A stretch of 64,000 bases of DNA, taken from the NCBI GenBank assembly GCA_026874595.1, contig CM049306.1:60020019-60084018 (forward strand). Reading direction: 5' to 3'. Positions 1 through 11,227 of this stretch are shown here, in pieces. The translations under genes were made by a program, and so were the position numbers. Origin of the DNA: Sipunculus nudus (lineage: Eukaryota; Annelida; Sipuncula; Golfingiida; Sipunculidae). Each line of letters opens with the position of its first letter. Positions within the stretch are counted from its first letter, which is position 1. A model generated the notes under the pieces. It was not told where the DNA came from and made no database searches. It worked only from the letters and a program-made list of their open reading frames with translations.

Positions 1-1095
1 CCTTCAGCAATTCTCATGTTAAGAGAGTAAATATATTTCTTGATTTTTTACAAAGTGCATTATGTTTGGGCCCATAACTTAAACCAATTACACAATACTG
101 ACATCATTTCTGGCATATGCATAGCGAATGTATAGAAAAATATGTATATTATATATTATCATAGTCAGATCAGTGGTTCTGATATTAGGCAGTCTTAAAG
201 TGTAACAATGGGTTTTTAATGGAAAAAAGAAGTTTTTTCTTAATATCTCGAAGGAATGCAGTCCTAGTGACCAAACTCTTAGTATAGTAGGGGATTTAGG
301 GGACATCTAACTGTATGCCAAATTTAAGAAACTTAGAGCTGAAGCTAGGGAGCTGAGCTCTAACAAACTGCATAACACTAGCTTGATGTAAACAATAAGT
401 GACATTGTGCTTGAAAACTTTTTGATCAACTGGTTTCAAATTTTTGGTGTTAACAGTTGAAATGCTAACAAAAACATGCTTTGAAAATTAAATCCACAGC
501 AGTTACAGGAAAAAAAAATGCCATGGTCAAACTTTGGCAAAATTTTAGGTACCAATTTTATATTTTTGCCAATATTTAAAAAAATTTAACAGATTTTGAT
601 CTAATTTTTGGTATACAATTAAATTTTGATTAATTAAAGTAGTATTACTGAAAAAAAAGTCCCTACCTTTAACACTTTTGGTCTTAAGTGGTGACCAAAT
701 ATCTTTCCTATCTTTCCAAAGTCCATTATGTTTGGGCCCATAACTTTTTTAAATTAAATTATACTGACTTAATTTCTGGCATGTACATAGGAACCATATA
801 GAGGAATATTTATGGTAAATATGAAGAAAACCAGATGTGTGGTTTTGATATTAGGCAGTCCTGAAGTGTGAAATAGATTTCTAATAAAAAATTGAGGTTT
901 TTCCTTAATATCTCGAAGGAACGAAGTCCTATTGACCCAATTTTTTGCATGGTAGGAGGTTTTGGGGACATCTAACTGTATGCCGAATTTAGGTCCAATG
1001 GTGTCGAAACGTGCCAGTCTTACGGATGGACAGACAGACGGACGGACAATGGACCACAATCTATAGCTCAGATGACTTATAGTCAGCTGAGCTAA
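1..1095 (-). repeat. Family A interspersed repeat, truncated by window edge
   Basis: Read on the minus strand, it starts at about 1095 with GTTAGCTCAGCTGACT and an inverted AGTCATCTGAGCT, then a pyrimidine-rich GTCCGTC stretch and AT-rich body. The same order is seen on the plus strand at 22945, 30703 and 40164. The copy continues beyond the left edge. Translated segments inside it are shared with the other copies and are not gene evidence. Confidence 0.85.
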
Positions 1096-1399
1096 CCAGT
1101 TAAATATTTCGATGAATTGATTTGTGGCATCATTGTTTATACCTGCCACTGACATTCTGTAACATTCTACAATCACACAATAACTGTCAGCATTTTCATA
1201 TTCCTTGGTAAATTCTAGTATATGCCACAAAATTAGTAAAGATAATAAAATATATGAACCAATACACCATGATAAACATCCTAACTTTAAAAAATAATGA
1301 TGGACTAACCCTTTTGGGCTCTAATCTTGGATGTAAATCAGTGAATTGTTCCAATGCACACATTTAAAAATAATTCATCAACATGAAATGAGTTCTGAC
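1096..1399. other. UBLCP1 intron 7 sequence, no clear feature
   Basis: Unique AT-rich sequence between the family A repeat and the exon 7 donor. The minus strand is open across about 1100-1230 (contains LEFTKEYENADSY) but shows no convincing match to the missing UBLCP1 C-terminus, and the preceding expected segment (IRPF-like) is absent. It is therefore left as intron. Confidence 0.5.
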
Positions 1400-1513
1400 C
1401 TTGAGCCCTGATTGAGGATTCATGATAAAGTTGCTGCGTACATCATCAAACATTATTGTATTCTTATTATTCCACTGTGGGTACTTTCCCCAAATTACAG
1501 CTAATGGTTTCAC
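1400..1513 (-). CDS. UBLCP1: UBLCP1 coding exon 7 (residues 232-269)
   Basis: 114 nt, phase 0 at both ends. The acceptor TTTTTCAG precedes GTG AAA CCA and the donor is AAG|GTCAGA. It encodes the [14 protein letters not shown] stretch, then KNTIMFDDV with the conserved Lys and the paired Asp of the HAD motif, and ends MNPQSGLK. The next coding exon, expected to begin with an IRPF-like motif, is not in the window. Confidence 0.95.
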
Positions 1514-1669
1514 CTGAAAAACAAAAATAAAATAAAATAAAACAACGAAAACCTAATAATTTGATTTACTGTCAATACACTTAAGTAATTAATCAAAGAA
1601 AAATGGTTGAGATTGTAATGTCAGCTGCAACAGATATTTAGTTCAGCTTCAGAAAATTATTTGGCATTA
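1514..1669. other. UBLCP1 intron 6, unique 3' part
   Basis: Short non-repetitive stretch holding the pyrimidine-rich tract and acceptor of exon 7. It contains an AAAATAAAATAAAATAAA run. This is the only part of intron 6 not made of minisatellite. Confidence 0.6.
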
Positions 1670-4242
1670 ATGACAGAAGACAGCTTACATCAATGAGCAC
1701 ACACTTGGAGGTGTGACACTGATGTCAGAAGAGAGCTTACATCAATGAGCCCATACTAAGAGATGTGACATTGATGATACAAGAGAGCTTCCATCAAGGA
1801 TCACATACTTCAAGGTTGTTACATTGATGATAGAAGAGAGCTTCCATCAAGGATCCCATACTTCGAGGTTGTTACACTGATGAAAGAAGAGAGCTTCCAT
1901 CAAGGTTCCCACACTTGGAGGTGTGACACTGATGTAAGAAGAGAGCTTCCATCAAGGATTGCATACTTCGAGGTTGTTACACTGATGATAGAAGAGAGCT
2001 TCCATAAAGGATCCCATACTTCAAGGTTGTTACACTGATGATAGAAGAGAGCTTACATCAAGGATCCCATACTTCAAGGTTGTTACACTGATGATAGAAG
2101 AGAGCTTCCATAAAGGATCCCATACTTCAAGGTTGTTACATTGATGATAGAAGAGAGCTTACATCAAGGATCCCATACTTCAAGGTTGTTACACTGATGA
2201 TAGAAGAGAGCTTCCATCAAGGATCCCATACTTCAAGGTTGTTACACTGATGATAGAAGAGAGCTTACATCAAGGATTCCATACTTCAAGGTTGTTACAC
2301 TGATGATAGAAGAGAGCTTACATCAAGGATCCCATACTTCAAGGTTGTTACACTGATGATAGAAGAGAGCTTCCATCAAAGATCCCATACTTCGAGGTTG
2401 TTACACTGATGACAGAAGAATGCTTCCATAAAGGATCCCATACTTCGAGGTTGTTACACTGATGATAGAAGAGAGCTTCCATAAAGGATCCCATACTTCA
2501 AGGTTGTTACATTGATGATAGAAGAGAGCTTACATCAAGGATCCCATACTTCAAGGTTGTTACACTGATGATAGAAGAGAGCTTCCATCAAGGATCCCAT
2601 ACTTCAAGGTTGTTACACTGATGATAGAAGAGAGCTTACATCAAGGATTCCATACTTCAAGGTTGTTACACTGATGATAGAAGAGAGCTTACATCAAGGA
2701 TCCCATACTTCAAGGTTGTTACACTGATGATAGAAGAGAGCTTCCATCAAGGATCCCATACTTCAAGGTTGTTACACTGATGATAGAAGAGAGCTTACAT
2801 CAAGGATCCCATACTTCAAGGTTGTTACACTGATGATAGAAGAGAGCTTCCATCAAGGATCCCATACTTGAGGTTGATACACTGATGATAGAAGAAAGCT
2901 TCCATAAAGGATCCCATACTTCAAGGTTGTTACATTGAAGATAGAAGAGAGCTTACATCAAGGATCCCATACTTCAAGGTTGTTACACTGATGATAGAAG
3001 AGAGCTTACATCAAGGATCCCATACTTCAAGGTTGTTACACTGATGATAGAAGAGAGCTTCCATAAAGGATCCCATACTTCAAGGTTGTTACATTGATGA
3101 TAGAAGAGAGCTTACATCAAGGATCCCATACTTCAAGGTTGTTACACTGATGATAGAAGAGAGCTTCCATCAAGGATCCCATACTTCAAGGTTGTTACAC
3201 TGATGATAGAAGAGAGCTTACATCAAGGATTCCATACTTCAAGGTTGTTACACTGATGATAGAAGAGAGCTTACATCAAGGATCCCATACTTCAAGGTTG
3301 TTACACTGATGATAGAAGAGAGCTTCCATCAAAGATCCCATACTTCGAGGTTGTTACACTGATGACAGAAGAATGCTTCCATAAAGGATCCCATACTTCG
3401 AGGTTGTTACACTGATGATAGAAGAGAGCTTCCATAAAGGATCCCATACTTCAAGGTTGTTACATTGATGATAGAAGAGAGCTTACATCAAGGATCCCAT
3501 ACTTCAAGGTTGTTACACTGATGATAGAAGAGAGCTTCCATCAAGGATCCCATACTTCAAGGTTGTTACACTGATGATAGAAGAGAGCTTACATCAAGGA
3601 TTCCATACTTCAAGGTTGTTACACTGATGATAGAAGAGAGCTTACATCAAGGATCCCATACTTCAAGGTTGTTACACTGATGATAGAAGAGAGCTTCCAT
3701 CAAGGATCCCATACTTCAAGGTTGTTACACTGATGATAGAAGAGAGCTTACATCAAGGATCCCATACTTCAAGGTTGTTACACTGATGATAGAAGAGAGC
3801 TTCCATCAAGGATCCCATACTTGAGGTTGATACACTGATGATAGAAGAAAGCTTCCATAAAGGATCCCATACTTCAAGGTTGTTACATTGAAGATAGAAG
3901 AGAGCTTACATCAAGGATCCCATACTTCGAGGTTGTTACACTGATGATAAAAGAGAGCTTCCATCAATGAACATATACTTGGACTTTTTTAGTTGGAGGT
4001 GTGACACAGATGATAGAAGAGAGCTTCCATCAATGAACATATACTTGGACTTTTTTAGTTGGAGGTGTGATACAGATGATAGAAGAGAGCTTACATCAAT
4101 GAGCCCATACTTGGAGGTGTGACATTGATGATAGAAGACAGCTTACTGTCTGAGTCCATCTTGGATGACATTGATGACAGAAGCATTTACATCAATGAGC
4201 CCATCCTTGGTGGTGTGACATTGATGACAGAAAAGAACTTAC
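1670..4242. repeat. 53-bp minisatellite derived from the UBLCP1 exon 6 / 5' splice-site boundary
   Basis: About 47 head-to-tail units of 53 bp fill the intron. The plus-strand unit reads roughly CTTACATCAAGGATCCCATA, then CTTCAAGGTTGTTACACTGA, then TGATAGAAGAGAG. On the gene strand this contains AAGTATGGGMTCMTTGATGTAAG. Exon 6 ends AAGTATGGGCTCATTGAT|GTAAGT, so each unit is a copy of the last ~30 exonic bases and the donor. Units nearest the exon (4080-4242) are most exon-like and still carry the ACACCACCAAG segment upstream. About 22 units keep the donor GT (GATGTAAG); about 25 carry GG instead (GATGGAAG or TATGGAAG). Confidence 0.95.
2045..3950. repeat. Higher-order repeat: two copies of a 953-bp block of 18 minisatellite units
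   Basis: Marker variants recur exactly 953 bp apart. The unit with GACAGAAGAATGC is at 2411 and 3364. The 52-bp unit with CTTGAGGTTGATAC is at about 2867 and 3820. 17 units of 53 plus one of 52 equals 953. The order of TTACATC and TTCCATC units is the same in both blocks, showing a recent block duplication. Confidence 0.85.
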
Positions 4243-4379
4243 ATCAATGAGCCCATACTTGGTGGTGTGCACGGAGATCATGGCCAGGCTGTCCAGCATG
4301 AAGCAGATCTTGTAATTCTGGCTGCTGCTGACACCAAGCTCTTGCATCTTTGCCTCAATCCACTTCATTCTGGTGGCAG
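4243..4379 (-). CDS. UBLCP1: UBLCP1 coding exon 6 (residues 187-231)
   Basis: 137 nt. The acceptor GGTTACAG precedes CT GCC ACC; with the T left over from exon 5 this makes Ser186 of the conserved WSAT motif. It encodes [23 protein letters not shown] and the end KYGLID. The donor is GAT|GTAAGT. This exon end is the source of the adjoining minisatellite. Confidence 0.96.
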
Positions 4380-4651
4380 CTGTAACCAACATTATCAGCA
4401 GCACAATATTTAAACTGCCTAAAATGGTTCTTATACTGTGAATACTATGATAAGCTAAATATCCTGCTTATGTGCAAGTTTTAAGCTATGCAGGTATAAA
4501 GCTACTGACACTTGCAACATTTAAATAAAATATTTCAAAGGAACACCCACTGTGTCAAAGCTAGCATATGTCCAACTCTCCTGCTGTCTTTCCAACAAGA
4601 CTAGGTTTATTGATTATTATAAAACAAACACTGGCAGTCATTGCATATGAA
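4380..4651. other. UBLCP1 intron 5, unique part next to exon 6
   Basis: AT-rich unique intron sequence with the exon 6 acceptor at its edge. Nothing else is recognisable. Confidence 0.5.
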
Positions 4652-7600
4652 AAACAAGGCCTACAGGCCTAATGCAAACCTGTGCAATGAGATTACACCA
4701 GGTATAATACTTCAATGCTGGACCATTACTTTTCAAGAACATGTGTAACATGTATATGAACAATGCATATACTAAACACTTAGAACAAGAAACAATTAAA
4801 CAAACATCACTGCTGTAATTCTGGCATGGATGCACACAACACAAAAACTAGAATAGTAGTCAACAAGCGACTACATGTATCCTCCAAAATCAGAGTGGGA
4901 CGGGTAAAGTGAGGCATGGATTGAGTGGCAAGGGGAAATAGATTGAGTTTTGTTGCATAATAGCCTGGATGTCTGCAGCTGAAATGTGTTATGGGTTGCG
5001 CCACCTACCACAAAATCCAGAAAGCTGTCCAAAATGTATAAACATGCAAAATTTTAGGCAGGGGGATATGTCAAACCAGTCCTGATATATAAGCTGAATG
5101 TCTGCAGCGTATACATAAATGTAGGTTGGGCCACCTGCCACAAAATCCAGAAAGCTGTCCAAGATGTATAAACCTGCAAAATTTTAGGCAGATATGTCAA
5201 ACCACTGCCGAGATATGAGTGGTTTTATCCCACGGCAAACAAACAGACGGATGCTGTGCAAAAATGATTGCTGGTGGCGCCACCACTTTTGTGTATGATA
5301 AAGAGCTATGTGAGATCTATAAACATGCAAAATTTTTGCCCAATCGGTCATATGGTTCCTGAGATATGAGCTTGGATGTCTGCAGTGTAAATTTGAATGT
5401 AGGTGGCGCCACCTGTCATAAAATCAAGAAAGCTGTCAAGGATGTATAAACCTGCAAAATTTCAGAAGGATAAGTCAAACCACTGCTGAGATATGAGTGA
5501 TTTTATCCAAAGGCAGATGAACAGATGGATGCTGTGAAAAAATGGTTGCAGGTGGCGCCACCAGTTTTGCGTATGATAAAGAGCTATGGGAGATCTATAC
5601 ACATGCCAAATTTTGACCCAACTGGTCAAACGGTTCCCAAGATATGAGCTTGGATGTCTGCAGCTTAAACGTGAATATAGGTGGCGCCAACTGTCATAAA
5701 ATCAAGAAAGTCCAGGATGTATACACATGCAAAATTTCAGATGGATAAGTCAAACCAATGCAGAGATATGAGTGTTTTTATCCCAAGGCAGATGAACAGA
5801 TGGACGCTGTGCAAAAATGGTTGCAGGTGGTGCCACCAATTTTAGTGTATGTTATAAAGCTTTCCAAAAGCTACTTTTGTACAATATCTTTAGCCTTATC
5901 GGTCGAATGGTTTCGAGATATGTGGGTTTATGTGTGGAAACAGACGCACAAATGGACGCTGGGCAGAGAGGAAAGGTCAGAGGTCAACCAAAAATGAGGG
6001 CGCAGCAGTTCACATGTGACTGATCATAATTCCGAATTTAAAAAAATTCTGTCCAGTGGTTATGGAGGAGTTCTCCAGAAACCTATGCAGCGATGGCAGC
6101 AGCATCGGCGTCCGACTGAAAACATAGTATCCGCAAAACTCTGTTTTGGCGGATACAATGATTGTAGCTGGCACCACCAGTCTTATATACAACGAAGAGA
6201 TATATAAATATGCCCAATGTCAGTCTGATATATCAAACCCCTCCTGTGAAATAAGCAGGGACATACACTGTGCAAATATTATTGTAGGTGCCGCCACCAT
6301 TCTTGTACACTAAAAAGCTACCCGATATGTATAAACATGCCCAATTTGAGGCTGATGTATCAAATTCCTCTGTAGAAATAAGCAGGAGCATACACTGCAA
6401 AAGTCAATGTAAGTGGCACCACCTGTCTTGTATATGAGAATACCATCAAAGATGCATAGGTCAAAATCAGTCCAATACATCAAACATTTCCAGAACTTGA
6501 TGCACTGGGCTGACAAGGCTTAGGTGAGTATGGCAGTTGCCCCCCAGTGACCTGTGACAAATTGCTGCCTCAAGCTACTGCACTGAGTGAACTCTTGACC
6601 TGCACCTGGCTAGACTGAATGAACTTTTGACCTGTACTTGGCTGCACTGAGAGAACTCTAGACCTGTTGCATAATCTGACACAGTTGGCAGTCTGCCAAA
6701 GCTATAAATAGATCCAGGCTAAACATTGGTGCCAAATCTAATGCAGTGAGCAATCTGCCAAAGCTATAAATAGAATGCTGCTACTGCACTGAGTGAACTC
6801 TTGACCTATACCTGGCTGCACTTCTTCCAATCCTGGCACTGTGCACAAACTATTTATAGAGCTGACATCATCTTGGCTAATGGCCAACATCAAGGGACTG
6901 GCAATCTGCCAATGGTAAACCAAGTGCTGCCATCTGTACACAAAAGTGGTCCCTACTTGAAATAATTTTGAAATTAATTTTCCCAATACAAAATGCTTTT
7001 CAGCTGAAATCAGGAATATGTGTAAAATTATTACAGATGTATACTGAATGCAAAATTAAAATACAGGTATATCTCATTGATGGCAAATTCTTGAATTAAG
7101 TTGAGTAGGGATACCAATAATTTATAATCCATGTACAGTTTTATAGCCACAGAGAGCTGAATATCTATGATTGTAACATTGCCTGGTATGATGAATAACT
7201 TAAATCAAAAACCTAATTTTTTTAAAAGCTTTTAAAAAAACTTTCTTATCACTATTTTAACCAAAGATAACCTGAAATATAAATGTCTTGTGGCATGATG
7301 TAATAGGTGCTGATAAACTGGTGCCAGACTAGATGTAACAGCATCACACAGCTAACATACATGGTAAAATGACTCAATTCAATCTCCATAATTAAGCCAA
7401 AAATCATTCATGTGGAACCATTAATGACAATTATTTGAAGGATTATTGTAAGGATTATTCTTGTAAAATACTTAACAAACTGGCTTCAGTGGCATAAGTC
7501 GAAAAAAACGTTTCGCAGGTTTATAACTCATATAGGAAGATACAGCAAACTGGCTAAGTTCAGCTTCCCAGAACTCAGCCAAAAAGCACTGAACCAAAAC

Positions 7601-8384
7601 CATTTGAACAAACTTGAATTATCAACATCTGAGGATAATTAATTTGTGAGATTTAAGAAATTGGCCCAGTGGTTTTTGAAAAGATCTTTGTAGCCACTGA
7701 GCTAAAATGGGCTGTTATGGCATAGGACTAAATTCAGCTTCCCATAACTCAGCCAAAAGTCACTGAACTGAGACCATTTGAACAAACTTCAGAAAGCACT
7801 ACCCTAAGATCATTTCTGTGTGATATTAAACATTTTGGCTATATGGTTTCAGAGAAGAAGTTTTTTGTAGCCCTCAGTGTGATACAGGCACTGATGACCC
7901 TGTAAAAAAAAGGCCGATGCAGGTAGTGCCACCAATACCTCAATTTCAGATATGACCTATGTGACCAACATTGGCATAAAATTTGGTGATGATAGCTCCA
8001 GCAGTTTCTGAGATAAAAATTTTAATATGCTTTTTTGGACAGATGACAAAGTTCAACCTCCTGTAACTCGGCCAAAAATCTCCGAACTGGAACCATTCGA
8101 ACAAACTTGAAACAGATTGTTCCAGGGATCATTTCTTTGAAATATTGGACAATTTGGCTGGACAGTTTCTGCTGAGAAGATTTTTAAAACAGCTTTTCCC
8201 TATAAAATCTAAGAAAATGCAGTTAGAAAAACAAATAAACAAAATCCAATATAGTTTTTTGGATGACTGATTATTTGCAAAAAATTTGGTGATGCTAGCT
8301 CCTGCCATTTTTGAGATAGCTATGGTAAATGTACAGACAACGCATGACGAAGCACCATCACATAAGCTCACAGGTTTGCTAACA
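4652..8384 (-). repeat. Family B interspersed repeat, near full length
   Basis: On the minus strand it runs from GTTAGCAAACCTGTGAGC (about 8384) to AGGCCTGTAGGCCTTGTTT (4652). The 5' part (7030-8384) has the 'cagcttcccataactcagcc' type text shared with 15384-16766. The centre (6530-6990) has GGCAGTCTGCC palindromes each followed by GCTATAAATAG. The 3' part (5000-6450) is a core of ~275-bp tandem units marked by GGTGGCGCCACC at 5265, 5541 and 5815. Short translated segments here repeat between units and copies and are not genes. Confidence 0.85.
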
Positions 8385-8693
8385 AGTCTGAAATTAGATG
8401 TTGTTATTTGAATTATATCATACTGCAAATCTCATTTTGTTTGAGACAGTGAGTAACAGCAAAGATATACAGCTATCTCCGTATAACCAAACTTGGTTGC
8501 TTTCTGATGAATGACCACATCTAAGTTTGAACACCAATCCAGCAAGGCTTAGTCTTGCTGCACTACTAATATGCCAATGAAATTCTTTCTTGAAATACAC
8601 TCATTAATGTATATGCTTATTGTTGTATTTAATTTCAGATTAGTTTAATAACCAACAACCTGGCTAAAACAGTAGAAGAGATTTAAAACTTAC

Positions 8694-8792
8694 ACCATAT
8701 AACTATATCATATGTCTGATAAGCTGATTCCAGGAACTCGTGTAGATAAGGCCTTTTCAGCTCCTCCCCACACTCGGCTACAGATTTGTGGT
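8694..8792 (-). CDS. UBLCP1: UBLCP1 coding exon 5 (residues 153-186)
   Basis: 99 nt. The acceptor ATTCCAG precedes AC CAC AAA, completing Asp153; the donor is TGG T|GTAAGT. It encodes [19 protein letters not shown] and YDIVIW, the cap-proximal and motif II segments typical of UBLCP1. Confidence 0.95.
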
Positions 8793-8989
8793 CTGGAATC
8801 ATTCAATAAAATCCCATTTGAAGGATATCAGATTAAAGTGATTACATATGACATAAATTTCTGTTAAGAAGTATATAACAGAAGTGTATATACATTAGTC
8901 AGCCACTGATATTGCAAAGGCATGGCTTATGTACCAAGTGTGAATCAGTTACATAAATTAACAAAATTTTAAATGTTTCCTGAGAAAAA

Positions 8990-9979
8990 TAACAAGTGAC
9001 TCATGGGTGAGCTGACCAGCACGACATGCTGACTTAATTTGGGGTGAGGGAGGTGTTATTGATATGACTGCTGTCGTTTGATGATTCCAAAAATAGAGGA
9101 AAAAATGTGTCAAAAATAGAAAACAAGTGGCACCCAGGCCATGACGGATTTCAAGAAACCTTGAAAATGGGTAACATGACTCCAAGAGTGTTCAAAATAA
9201 TGCATTTTGCGAATAGACCTTAGATATAGTCTACAATGACCTTTTTCTAAATCCAGCTGCTTCCATTTGTGCCCATCTGACTAATAGTGTGTTTAAACCA
9301 TGTTTTTTTTCACAGCTTGGAGAATGTAGGTCACAATGACATTATTTTTAAGGTTTTCAAAGAATTTTTTATAGATCCTCCCTGGATCTTAATAGGATAA
9401 AAAGTTTCTACGTCCAAATGTAACTAATCATGCAAATCTGTCCTGTAAGGTGCTCAAATCATGTTCTTTCAGATATCTTGCAGAATATAGATCACTATAA
9501 CCTAATTTCAGGTTTCCAAGATTTGTCTAGGATCTTCCTGGATGTACAGGTAGAAGATTCTAGGTCCATTGGTTACGATTTGTGCTCTGTAAATGGATGA
9601 CCATTTTCTTTAAAGGTCTAAAAAATACAGGTAGTCCTACCAGTCTGCAGGAACTGATGAAGCACTCCATGATCAATATGCATGCAAAGAATCATGGCCA
9701 TCAATGCATTACATATTCAGATACTGGAGCTTTTGTGTTAAATTTTTTATTATTCTAGGGGGTACTTACAAACCCAATAGGTGGGAGGATATGGGTAACA
9801 GAGACCTAATTTCAGGTTTCCAAAAAGATTTTTACATGGACCTCCCTAGATGTCAATTTAGAAGATTCTAGGTTCAACGGTAGCGAAATGCGCCCTGTTA
9901 ACAGATGACCTGACGGCTGGACGATGGAAAAAGAGTGATCACTATTGCTCAGATGGCTTACAGTCAGATGAGCTAAAAA
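8990..9979 (-). repeat. Family A-related repeat (variant A'), minus orientation
   Basis: Starts at 9979 with TTTTTAGCTCATCTGACTG and ends at 8990 with the reverse of CACCCATGAGTCACTTGTT. The interior repeats 'ggtttccaa... ggacctccctgg' units at 9350, 9510 and 9810. The same text is on the plus strand at 22640-22890 and 27425-27953. Confidence 0.75.
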
Positions 9980-9984
9980 TACAG

Positions 9985-10235
9985 GTGGCAACACCTGTTG
10001 GGGTGCTCAAAACTGTGTTTTGGCTCCATGGCTTGCATAAGATAGGTCATCATGACCTAATTGTGTGTTTCAAGTGAGGTTCCCCTTGGACCTCCTTGGA
10101 TGATGAGTCAGAAGTTTTTGGGTCAAATGGTTATTATTTGTGTCCTGCATACAGACAGCTTGCTTGCCGGATGGAAGGATGACAGACAAATACCCCATCA
10201 CTGTAGCACAGCATAACTGAGCTGAGCTAAAAATT
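9985..10235 (-). repeat. Family A' fragment, 5' end
   Basis: Starts at about 10235 with TTTTTAGCTCAGCTCAG on the minus strand and holds one 'ggacctccttgg' unit. It abuts the 9979 copy in the same orientation. Confidence 0.65.
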
Positions 10236-10459
10236 GGAAGAACAAGTAAATGGATTAAATTAATAAAGAAACAGTTGTTCATTACACAAATGCTTCTTAA
10301 GGTAGACAGCAACTACTGGTAATTCTTGAACAGGTAAACAGATATGGTTCATGAAAGTATGTGGGAATGGGTGTATTTAATGTTTTGGTACAGAAAAATA
10401 ATGGACATGTTAGATATGTCTTTTTCATTATGATCAGTAGTATTTGCAGACCCTCTCAC

Positions 10460-10575
10460 CAAATAAAGTGTAATCCACGTCAAGGACTAACAGCTTCTTT
10501 CCTGGCCTTGGTTCATTCAAAACGTTAATTTCATATTCCTTTACCCGTCTTTCTATCTTGGACAAATTTTCCTCC
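10460..10575 (-). CDS. UBLCP1: UBLCP1 coding exon 4 (residues 114-153), catalytic DxDYT
   Basis: 116 nt. The acceptor TTAATGCAG precedes G GAG GAA AAT; the donor is TTATTTG|GTGAGA. It encodes [25 protein letters not shown] and VLDVDYTLF. The DVDYT motif carries the phosphatase nucleophile (first Asp) and the general acid/base (second Asp). Confidence 0.97.
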
Positions 10576-11141
10576 CTGCATTAATAAAGATAATATCAAA
10601 CTTATAGTTAATGAATTCAATAATTGTAAGTTGACAGTATATATGAATACACTGTGGCATATAAAATAGTGATGTAGTTAGGACAATATGTTTCTTTATA
10701 AAGCTGTAACATGCTGTATGTCTTACACAGCAGTCTATATCAGTATCCTCATTTTATAAATGATATTATCACTAGATTACACTCTTTAATCATAAAACAA
10801 TAAATTTCTTTTTAAACAATTATCAGGTAAAAATGACATTTTAACTCATTTTTACATTTTTAAACTTTTACATTTAAAGAAATTTAAAATGTTTCCCTTT
10901 TTCATTTTTTTTTTAAAAAGAGATCTATGACAACAACACATGAAATGCACTCTAGGTTATTATGAAGAATAACATTCCTAAATGTGAACCATTTATATCA
11001 TGCCTTTTCAAATAAGTAATATTTTGTGCATTCCCATGTGAAATGCAAATGAAACAAGAAAAATATGAAACTGACATGGAAATATTTTGCATAAAATGCC
11101 TGTAATGATCAACTGTGATAACAATATCTTCGTTAACAGAC
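10576..11141. other. UBLCP1 intron 3
   Basis: AT-rich intron with poly-T and poly-A tracts (10860-10920). No repeat family or RNA gene is seen. Confidence 0.5.
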
Positions 11142-11227
11142 CTGTTCTCTATTGCTACTTCCTCTTCCTCAATATCAAAATCATCAATGACATCTGGTAT
11201 ATCTTCTGGTGGGTCTTTTACTTCTGC
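11142..11227 (-). CDS. UBLCP1: UBLCP1 coding exon 3 (residues 86-114), acidic linker
   Basis: 86 nt. The acceptor TTCTATACAG precedes GCA GAA GTA; the donor is AACAG|GTCTGT. It encodes AEVKDPPEDIPDVIDDFDI followed by EEEEVAIEN, matching the acidic linker between the UBL and phosphatase domains of family members. Confidence 0.93.

Noticed and set aside
769-1230. 153-codon minus-strand open frame as a gene
   Set aside because: Most of it is family A repeat text that recurs in other copies with different stops (for example the frame at 40338-40541).
1670-4242. CRISPR-like array of direct repeats
   Set aside because: The units are contiguous 53-mers without unique spacers, in an animal intron, and derive from the neighbouring exon; it is a minisatellite.
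5758-6207. Overlapping plus-strand open frames of 60-80 codons
   Set aside because: They lie in the ~275-bp tandem core of family B and repeat from unit to unit.
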